A DNA stretch of 35,528 nt, from positions 1-35,528 of the forward strand of contig JADHSW010000002.1 in the NCBI GenBank assembly GCA_016776705.1, written 5' to 3'. The stretch comes from Rhodospirillales bacterium. Lineage in GTDB: Bacteria; Pseudomonadota; Alphaproteobacteria; Rhodospirillales; JABHCV01. The translations under genes and the position numbers were made by a program. The notes under the pieces are model-generated. The model was not told the DNA's origin, did no database searches, and worked only from the letters and a program-made list of their open reading frames with translations. This document shows, in pieces, positions 29,548 to 35,528 of this stretch (position 1 is the first letter of the stretch; every line of letters starts with the position of its first letter).

Positions 29548-31314
29548 ATGCATAGTGTCGAAATGAAAAATGCGGAAGCTCAGACGACACCTATTAATGA
29601 TGATGACGAGCGCATTTCCGGGCATCTGGAACTGCTGTCCGCCATGGGCCAGGATTTTGCCACCTCGTTGGATATTGACGAGACCCTGCGTCATGGCCTG
29701 AAGCGCATCACCGATTATGTCGGCGCCGAGGGCGGTGCGTTGTTCCTGCTCGATGACAGGGGCGAAAAGCTGACCTGCAAAACATCCAACGGGCCGATCA
29801 ATCTGGATGGCCTGACCATGAGCAGCGCAGAAGGTATTGTCGGGCGTTGCGTCCAAATGGATGTAGGGGAAATCGTTCGCGACGTCTCTAACGATCCTAA
29901 TTTCCATACTGCGGTCGACGACAAGACCGGGTTCACCACCCGGTCCATTTTGTGCGCGCCGATGAGCGTCAAGGGTGAGCGAATTGGTGCTATTGAACTG
30001 GTTAATAAAAACAGCAAAGACGGCTTGTTTGACGATCATGATCTTCACCTGTTGCGCTCGCTAAGTTCATCGGCGGCGTTATCGATCAAGAATGCCCGTA
30101 TGGCGGAGGCCCTCGTCGAGCAGGAAAGGGTTCGCCGCGAACTTGAACTGGCGGCAGAAATCCAGCGCAGTCTGTTGCCTGACGAAGGCGACGACACTTC
30201 ACCTGTTCACGGCGTCAATTGCCCGGCACGCACGGTGTCGGGGGATTTTTACGATTTTTTCCCCCTTGCTGACGGGCGTATTTGTTTCAATCTGGGCGAT
30301 GTGTCGGGTAAGGGAATGAATGCGGCTTTACTGATGGCCAAGACCGCCAGCCTGTTTCGTTGTCTCGGCAAGACCATTCACCAACCTGGCCGCCTGCTTT
30401 CCATGATTAATGATGAAATATGCGAGACAGTGACACGTGGCATGTTTGTCACCATGGCGGGTGGCATTTATGATCCGAAAACGGGCATCGTCAAAATGGC
30501 CAACGCAGGGCACGAGCCCGCCCTTATCTATTCAGGCGGGGGCACATTTGAAGCCATACAGGCGGAAGCCCCACCGCTTGGCATTTCACCCCTGATATCC
30601 GGTGATGGTGGCATTCCGGAAGTGGAATTCCGTCTTGATGGGGGAACGCTTTACATCTTCACCGACGGGGTGACCGAAGGTTATCTTGAAGACGGCAGTG
30701 AACTTGAAGCCGATGGCTTGAAGAAAATTCTCATCGATACAGCGGGAGAACCTGCGGCGACTCGCCTCAAGACAGTTATCGACTGCATCAATAGGGAAAA
30801 TGTTGCCCTGCGCGACGATCTGACGCTGCTGGCCATTGATGATGGACTGAATAAAATAGCAAGGGACGAAAGGGCGTCCTCTGACGAGGGTATTCAAAGC
30901 ACAGCTGAAACCGTTTTCCACCTTAATTTCCCGTCGCAACCGGATCGTTTGAAACTTGTCCGAAGCGCCGTCTTTGACACCGTGATGTTGTGCGGTTGTT
31001 CGGAAAGCGTTGGGCGCGATATTGTTATAGCAGTTGATGAGGCCTGTCAGAACGTTATACGCCATGCCTACAAGGGTGCGAGGGATGGTCAGGTTATTCT
31101 GGATATCGCCCGCGCTGGTGACAATATTGTTCTATCCCTTCGGGATTTTGCCGAACCCGTCGATGTCTCCAAGATCAAACCTCGTGATCTGGATGATCTT
31201 CGCCCAGGTGGCCTGGGGACCCACTTTATTCGGGAAGTGATGGATGATGTTGATTACCTGCCGCCACCAGATGGCGAAGGTAATTTGTTAAGAATGGTAA
31301 AAAGAATCGAATGA
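29548..31314 (+). CDS. GAF domain + SpoIIE/PP2C-type phosphatase + HATPase (RsbW-like) fusion protein
   Basis: GAF (MGQDFATSLDIDETLRHGLKRITDYVGAEGGALFLLDD), SpoIIE (AAEIQRSLLPDE...VSGDFYDFFPLADGRICFNLGDVSGKGMNAALLMAKT, YIFTDGVTEG), HATPase N-box VDEACQNVIRHAY and G-box RPGGLGTHFIREVMD. Confidence 0.92.
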   Translation: MHSVEMKNAEAQTTPINDDDERISGHLELLSAMGQDFATSLDIDETLRHGLKRITDYVGAEGGALFLLDDRGEKLTCKTSNGPINLDGLTMSSAEGIVGRCVQMDVGEIVRDVSNDPNFHTAVDDKTGFTTRSILCAPMSVKGERIGAIELVNKNSKDGLFDDHDLHLLRSLSSSAALSIKNARMAEALVEQERVRRELELAAEIQRSLLPDEGDDTSPVHGVNCPARTVSGDFYDFFPLADGRICFNLGDVSGKGMNAALLMAKTASLFRCLGKTIHQPGRLLSMINDEICETVTRGMFVTMAGGIYDPKTGIVKMANAGHEPALIYSGGGTFEAIQAEAPPLGISPLISGDGGIPEVEFRLDGGTLYIFTDGVTEGYLEDGSELEADGLKKILIDTAGEPAATRLKTVIDCINRENVALRDDLTLLAIDDGLNKIARDERASSDEGIQSTAETVFHLNFPSQPDRLKLVRSAVFDTVMLCGCSESVGRDIVIAVDEACQNVIRHAYKGARDGQVILDIARAGDNIVLSLRDFAEPVDVSKIKPRDLDDLRPGGLGTHFIREVMDDVDYLPPPDGEGNLLRMVKRIE

Positions 31315-31331
31315 ACTAATGAGTAGCCAAA

Positions 31332-31667
31332 ATGGAACATGAAATATCGGAACGTGATGGCGCCCTTATCGTCGGTTTTTCCGGCGATGTGGATTTACAG
31401 TCCTCACCAGAGGCCAGAAAAATCCTGCTTCAATGCGTGGCGCGAAAGATGCCGGTTTTGGTCGACCTTTCGGCTGTCAACTATATTGACAGTTCGGGGA
31501 TTGCCTCTTTGGTGGAAGCCCTGCAAACGGCGCGCAAGGGCGGTGGAAGCCTGATGTTGGTTTCTGTTAGTGAGGCGGCGCTCAGGGTGCTTGAACTGGC
31601 CCGGCTGGACAAGGTCTTCACAATTTCCGGCAGCATCGAAGAAGGGCTTGAAAAGGCAACGTCGTAA
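31332..31667 (+). CDS. STAS domain protein (anti-sigma factor antagonist / MlaB-like)
   Basis: GALIVGFSGDVDLQSSPEARKILL...VLVDLSAVNYIDSSGIASLVEAL: canonical DSSG phosphosite motif. Confidence 0.92.
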   Translation: MEHEISERDGALIVGFSGDVDLQSSPEARKILLQCVARKMPVLVDLSAVNYIDSSGIASLVEALQTARKGGGSLMLVSVSEAALRVLELARLDKVFTISGSIEEGLEKATS

Positions 31668-31669
31668 CA

Positions 31670-32479
31670 ATGAAAAACGTCGGGAATGGAATAACGGATT
31701 ACACCGAAAAAATCGGACGCCAGACAATTGCCGGCGTCGAGGAAATCGGCAATGGCGGCTTTTTACTGCTTGAAAGCTTCTACTGGTTGTTTGTTGGCCC
31801 CAAATTAAAACAGCCCGTGCGTTTTGGCGCGGTGATCGCTCAGATGATGGAAATTGGCATCAACGCCATTCCCCTGATCGCCATGATGGCGGGAACAATC
31901 GGCGCCATGATGGCCATGCAAAGCATCTATATGCTGCGGATTTTCGGTGCCGAGTCCCAGGTAACCTACGGTGTCGCCTTTTCTGTCGTGCGTGAATTTG
32001 CCCCCTTGATCACCGGCATTCTTGTTGCCGGCAGGTCGGGTTCCGCCCTGGCAGCCCGATTGGGAACCATGAAAATTTCCCAGGAAATTGACGCCCTGAA
32101 GGTAATGGGAATTAACCCCGTGCGCTATCTTGTCGTGCCAGCCCTGCTGGGGATGGTGGTCATGGTGCCTGCCCTTACCATCTTCAATATGATGGTCGGT
32201 ATGTTATGCGCCGGACTGTACATCAATGCGGACTTGGGAATTTCACTGGCGGCATATAGCGAACAGGTGATCGACATTCTTTCCGTTGGCGATGTAATCC
32301 ACGGCGTTGGGAAAAGCGTGCTGTTCGCTGTTCTTATCGCTCTTATCGGCGTCATTAATGGAGCGTCGGTGACCGGCGGTGCGGAAGGTGTTGGCAAAGT
32401 GACGACGCGGGCCGTCGTTCAGGCGATTTCGGCAATTATCGTTACCGACATGTTGTTTGCATTCATGGCGACGAGGTAA
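31670..32479 (+). CDS. MlaE family ABC transporter permease
   Basis: GAVIAQMMEIGINAIPLIAMMAGTIGAMMAMQ, VVREFAPLITGILVAGRSGSALAARLGTMKISQEIDALKVMGINPVRYLVVPALLG. Confidence 0.95.
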   Translation: MKNVGNGITDYTEKIGRQTIAGVEEIGNGGFLLLESFYWLFVGPKLKQPVRFGAVIAQMMEIGINAIPLIAMMAGTIGAMMAMQSIYMLRIFGAESQVTYGVAFSVVREFAPLITGILVAGRSGSALAARLGTMKISQEIDALKVMGINPVRYLVVPALLGMVVMVPALTIFNMMVGMLCAGLYINADLGISLAAYSEQVIDILSVGDVIHGVGKSVLFAVLIALIGVINGASVTGGAEGVGKVTTRAVVQAISAIIVTDMLFAFMATR

Positions 32480-32482
32480 GCC

Positions 32483-33307
32483 ATGAACGGGGAACCAAAA
32501 ACAGTTATCGAAGTTGAAGACCTGGTCACCCATTACGGGGGCAGGAAAATTCTCGACGGTGTTTCGATGAATGTCACCGAGGGTGAGATCATGGTCATCA
32601 TGGGCGGCAGTGGCTCGGGCAAGAGTACCTTGCTGCGTTACATGATGGCGCTGGAACGTCAGACATCCGGAACCATCAAATTGCTGGATCAGGATATCGG
32701 CAAGCTAAATCAGCAGGAAATGTTTGGTCTTCGCAAGAAGATTGGCGTCGCCTTTCAGGGTGGCGCCTTGTTCAGTTCCATGACAGTGGGCGAGAATATC
32801 ATGCTGCCGCTGTACGAGCATGCCCATCTGGACATGATGACCATGGAAATCATGGCGCGCATGAAACTTGAAGTCGTCGATCTGGCTGGTTTTGAGGATT
32901 TGATGCCGGCCGAACTTTCCGGCGGCATGATCAAGCGCGCAGCTTTCGCTCGCGCCGTGATCATGGACCCAAAGCTGCTGTTTTGCGATGAACCGTCTGC
33001 GGGACTGGACCCGGTTGTTGCATCCGCCCTTGATGATTTGATCCTCAAGCTTCGTGATGCCCTGCAAATGACGGTGGTTGTCGTGACTCACGAACTGGAT
33101 AGCGTTTTCAAGATCGCGGACCGGGTGACCGTTCTTGATCGCGGGCATATTCTTTTTATTGGTACGGTGGAGGAACTGCGCAACAACAAAAGCGAGCGCA
33201 TTCAGAACCTTCTCAATCGCCGACCCGAAGATGAAACAATAGACCCGGATGAGTACCTGCGTCGTCTCACCGGAGAAGAAGAAACAGGGGGAGACGCGAC
33301 CTTATGA
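32483..33307 (+). CDS. MlaF family ABC transporter ATP-binding protein
   Basis: Walker A GGSGSGKST, signature LSGGMIKRAAFARAVI, Walker B LLFCDEPSAGLDP. Confidence 0.95.
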   Translation: MNGEPKTVIEVEDLVTHYGGRKILDGVSMNVTEGEIMVIMGGSGSGKSTLLRYMMALERQTSGTIKLLDQDIGKLNQQEMFGLRKKIGVAFQGGALFSSMTVGENIMLPLYEHAHLDMMTMEIMARMKLEVVDLAGFEDLMPAELSGGMIKRAAFARAVIMDPKLLFCDEPSAGLDPVVASALDDLILKLRDALQMTVVVVTHELDSVFKIADRVTVLDRGHILFIGTVEELRNNKSERIQNLLNRRPEDETIDPDEYLRRLTGEEETGGDATL

Positions 33308-34302
33308 GAAACAACAAACTGAATTACATCATCGTCGGTACTTTTGTTCTGGCGATGCTGTTTGGCCTGATATTTTCGATCGCCATGTTAACCGGGCGGA
33401 CCGGGGCGGTGGACAACTATTACGCAGTCTATCGCAATGTCACCGGCGTTAAATTCGGAACCCAGGTTCTTTACGAAGGTTTCCCTATTGGTCAGGTCGA
33501 TAAAGTGACGCCGGTTTCCGATGGCGCAGCGATGAGCTTCCGTGTTGATTTTTCTGTCATCAAGGACTGGAGTATCCCCCAGGACAGCGTCGCCAAGATT
33601 GCGGCCCCTGGGCTTTTATCGGCAATTACCCTCAGCCTTAGCGCCGGATATAGCGAAAAGCCGCTGCATCCTGGAAGCCAGGTTATTGGACAGGAAGCCG
33701 CAAATGTTTTTGCCGTGGTTTCATCTGTTGCTGACCAGATCAGCCTGCTCGCCGAAAAAGACCTCAGGCCCTTGCTAAATAATATCACGCCGCTTCTGGA
33801 ATCGATTACCAACACTTCTGATAAATTTGGCAAGATTATTGAAGGCGACGCCAGTATTCTGGTTTCAGATCTGGTTACCCTGACCGGTGATTTAAGGGAC
33901 CGTGTACCCAGGATCGCCGATGATATTGAACAAATTACGTCTCGAATTAATCAAAGCTCCAAGGAGTTAAGCACACTGCTGACCGAAGAAAATCGCAAGC
34001 AGATTGAAAGCCTGATCGGAAATATGGATACGGCGGCCGGTAACTTTACCGAGCTTTCGGGAAATCTTGACGGTCTGATCAAGGATTTGAATGGTGTTGT
34101 CACTGACAACAAGGGAAACATTGAAAAGTCCGTTGTTGACGTGCGTTATGTCACAGATTCAATGGCGCGCCACATCGATGCGTTGAACCAGAACATGGAA
34201 GCGACATCGCGAAACATGTACGAATTCTCGCGCCAAATCAGACAGAACCCGGGATTGCTGCTGGGTGGCACACCGCCACGTGATGAAGCCAAAACCCAAT
34301 AA
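33304..34302 (+). CDS. MlaD/MCE family lipid transport protein
   Basis: N-terminal TM NYIIVGTFVLAMLFGLIFSIAML followed by MCE domain YYAVYRNVTGVKFGTQVLYEGFPIGQVDKVTP; 4-nt overlap with the ATPase gene. Confidence 0.92.
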   Translation: MRNNKLNYIIVGTFVLAMLFGLIFSIAMLTGRTGAVDNYYAVYRNVTGVKFGTQVLYEGFPIGQVDKVTPVSDGAAMSFRVDFSVIKDWSIPQDSVAKIAAPGLLSAITLSLSAGYSEKPLHPGSQVIGQEAANVFAVVSSVADQISLLAEKDLRPLLNNITPLLESITNTSDKFGKIIEGDASILVSDLVTLTGDLRDRVPRIADDIEQITSRINQSSKELSTLLTEENRKQIESLIGNMDTAAGNFTELSGNLDGLIKDLNGVVTDNKGNIEKSVVDVRYVTDSMARHIDALNQNMEATSRNMYEFSRQIRQNPGLLLGGTPPRDEAKTQ

Positions 34303-34319
34303 CAAAACCCGATTTAAAG

Positions 34320-34925
34320 GTGGGATTGATGAAGAATATATCTAAGGGAATTGCCCTGTTTAGCTTTGTTGCTTTGGCTGGCTGTGCCCAACCAGAACTT
34401 CCCCTGGATCATTATTACCGTCTGCAAATCCAGGCGCCGGAAAAGACCACGGGCGATGCCCTGTTCAAGGGCGTCATCGAAGTCCAGCGCTTCGTCGCCG
34501 ATGGTCTGACTGCCGGTCGTCCCATCGTCTATTCCGAAGCAGGAAGCGAACATCAGTTATTGGAATATCATTATCATTTCTGGACCGAGCCGCCGATTGT
34601 CATGCTGCGCGACCAGCTGATCGACTACATGCGCGCCGCCAATGCAGCTGAATTGATCGTCTCGCCTGAAATGCGGTCCCGACCGGATTACCGTTTGACC
34701 GGCAAGATCAAGAGACTGGAAAAAGTTGTCGGACCCAATCCCAGCGCCATAGCCGAGCTGGAGCTTGGTCTGCAAAATGAAAAAAATGGCGACATTGTCA
34801 ATCTTGCCAACTATCGCATAGAAGTGGGCGCGCAATCGCAATCCGTCAGCGACGCTGTGATCGCCATGAACAAGGCCCTTACCGAAATCTACGCTCGTTT
34901 CGTCGCCAGTTTGCGCAAACTGTAG
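34320..34925 (+). CDS. ABC-type transport auxiliary lipoprotein (PqiC/DUF330-like)
   Basis: Lipobox LAGC (FSFVALAGCAQPELPLDHYYRLQ), ADGLTAGRPIVYSEAGSEHQLLEYHYHFWTEPPIVMLRDQLIDYMR; follows the MCE gene. Confidence 0.85.
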   Translation: MGLMKNISKGIALFSFVALAGCAQPELPLDHYYRLQIQAPEKTTGDALFKGVIEVQRFVADGLTAGRPIVYSEAGSEHQLLEYHYHFWTEPPIVMLRDQLIDYMRAANAAELIVSPEMRSRPDYRLTGKIKRLEKVVGPNPSAIAELELGLQNEKNGDIVNLANYRIEVGAQSQSVSDAVIAMNKALTEIYARFVASLRKL

Positions 34926-35054
34926 GAAACCCGGCAGGATGTGTTCGATTACATCGAGATGTTCTACAATCCAAAACGCAAGCATGTTAGAAACGGGATG
35001 CTGTCGCCCGTCGAGTTAGAACGGCAGCAAGAAACGAGAACCGAAGGCGTCTAG
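34926..35054 (+). pseudogene. IS3-family transposase (OrfB/DDE) C-terminal remnant
   Basis: Reading directly after the lipoprotein stop: ETRQDVFDYIEMFYNPKRKHVRNGMLSPVELERQQETRTEGV*, the characteristic IS3-family C-terminus, with no upstream catalytic domain. Confidence 0.85.
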
Positions 35055-35072
35055 AAAACTAGGGGCTATTCA
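35049..35072 (+). mobile_element. Probable right terminal inverted repeat of the IS3-family remnant
   Basis: GTCTAGAAAACTAGGGGCTATTCA just after the transposase stop; reverse complement TGAATAGCCCCTAGTTTTCTAGAC resembles common IS3-family IRs. Confidence 0.5.
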
Positions 35073-35187
35073 ACCCCCCAGGCATTGATGGGCCATAAAA
35101 GAGTCCCGACAGTATAAATACGGGCGCTCAGAGGTACACTCGAACCCCGGGGCCCCGTCTTTGAATCTGTTAAGTGCTTGAAAAAAT

Positions 35188-35232
35188 TGGTCGGAGTGAG
35201 AGGATTTGAACCTCCGGCCCCCGCCTCCCGAA
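35188..35232 (-). tRNA. Truncated tRNA-Pro, 3' half (anticodon loop to CCA; apparent CGG anticodon); att-like remnant
   Basis: Minus strand: TTCGGGA-GGCGG-GGGCC-GGAGG-TTCAAAT-CCTCT-CACTCCG-A-CCA. T-arm and 3' acceptor intact; matching 5' acceptor CGGAGTG, D-arm and 5' anticodon stem are absent upstream on that strand. Confidence 0.7.
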
Positions 35233-35404
35233 TGGGGCTGGTATAATAAAAACGTAAGTAAATCAATGAGTTGTTCGGGCGCTGTTGCGGCTTTTACCGG
35301 ATAAAACCAAATAGAATGGAACAAGAAGGAATAGTCAGGGCACAATTTTGGCACAATGGGTTCACAGTAGATATCGGCTCAGTGCGTGTTTTGCGACTTG
35401 CAGT

Positions 35405-35528
35405 TTATGTCATAACAACCGGGATGCCTGTAAAATCCCTCATGGGAATGGCGGTTGCTTTTCCGTTGGCTAAGGCTTTGTCGTCGGCTTCAATGGGTGC
35501 CTCATTGGCATCTACAAACAAGCATCCA
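35405..35528 (-). CDS. Partial open reading frame, C-terminus of unknown protein
   Basis: Minus strand reading open from the window edge: GCLFVDANEAPIEADDKALANGKATAIPMRDFTGIPVVMT*; no family recognised. Confidence 0.3.
   Translation of the reverse strand, partial: GCLFVDANEAPIEADDKALANGKATAIPMRDFTGIPVVMT

Noticed and set aside
35095-35165. Possible second tRNA remnant around CTCGAACCCCGGGGCCCC
   Set aside because: Has a TTCGA-like T-loop on the minus strand but the flanking T-stem does not pair and no acceptor/CCA follows.
35070-35354. 94-aa minus ORF (MPKLCPDYSF...GGGGRRFKSSHSDQFF...)
   Set aside because: It reads through the tRNA-Pro 3' half; RFKSSHSDQFF is translated T-arm/acceptor/CCA sequence, so probably not a gene.
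1-35528. CRISPR arrays, rRNA operons, prophage modules or biosynthetic gene clusters
   Set aside because: No regularly spaced repeats, rRNA-like sequence, phage structural genes or NRPS/PKS-type proteins seen; the window is mainly housekeeping backbone.

Overview
Mostly conserved chromosomal backbone of an alphaproteobacterium (gene content and order look Rhodospirillales-like; the taxon is my inference). Left to right: ubiG(-, partial) | lysC - nitronate monooxygenase - ptsP - rodZ-like - ispG - hisS - hemA - prfA - prmC - DUF4167 (+) | MOSC(-) | clpB - methyltransferase - short flagellin - flaF (+) | M23 peptidase(-) | a respiratory cluster on the minus strand, transcribed coxC -> SCO -> coxB -> coxA -> 38-aa TM protein -> DUF420 -> divergent heme-copper-oxidase-like subunit I | GDCCVxC protein(-) | phaC -> GAF/SpoIIE/HATPase -> STAS -> MlaE -> MlaF -> MlaD -> auxiliary lipoprotein (+) | IS3-family transposase tail and 3' half of a tRNA-Pro, which look like an accessory-element boundary. 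Best candidates for new biology: (1) a possible partner-switching module (one polypeptide with phosphatase and kinase-like domains, plus a STAS protein with a canonical DSSG site) in a tight operon with an MCE/Mla lipid transporter; (2) a heme-copper-oxidase-like protein that keeps heme-ligand-type histidines but appears to lack the helix VII HH pair, encoded with an A2-type aa3 oxidase, DUF420 and a small single-TM protein missing from the ORF track; (3) a structured intergenic region at about 26990-27245 with several stem-loops and a strong Shine-Dalgarno sequence but no canonical start codon. All assignments come from reading the sequence and recalled family motifs; no database search was run.
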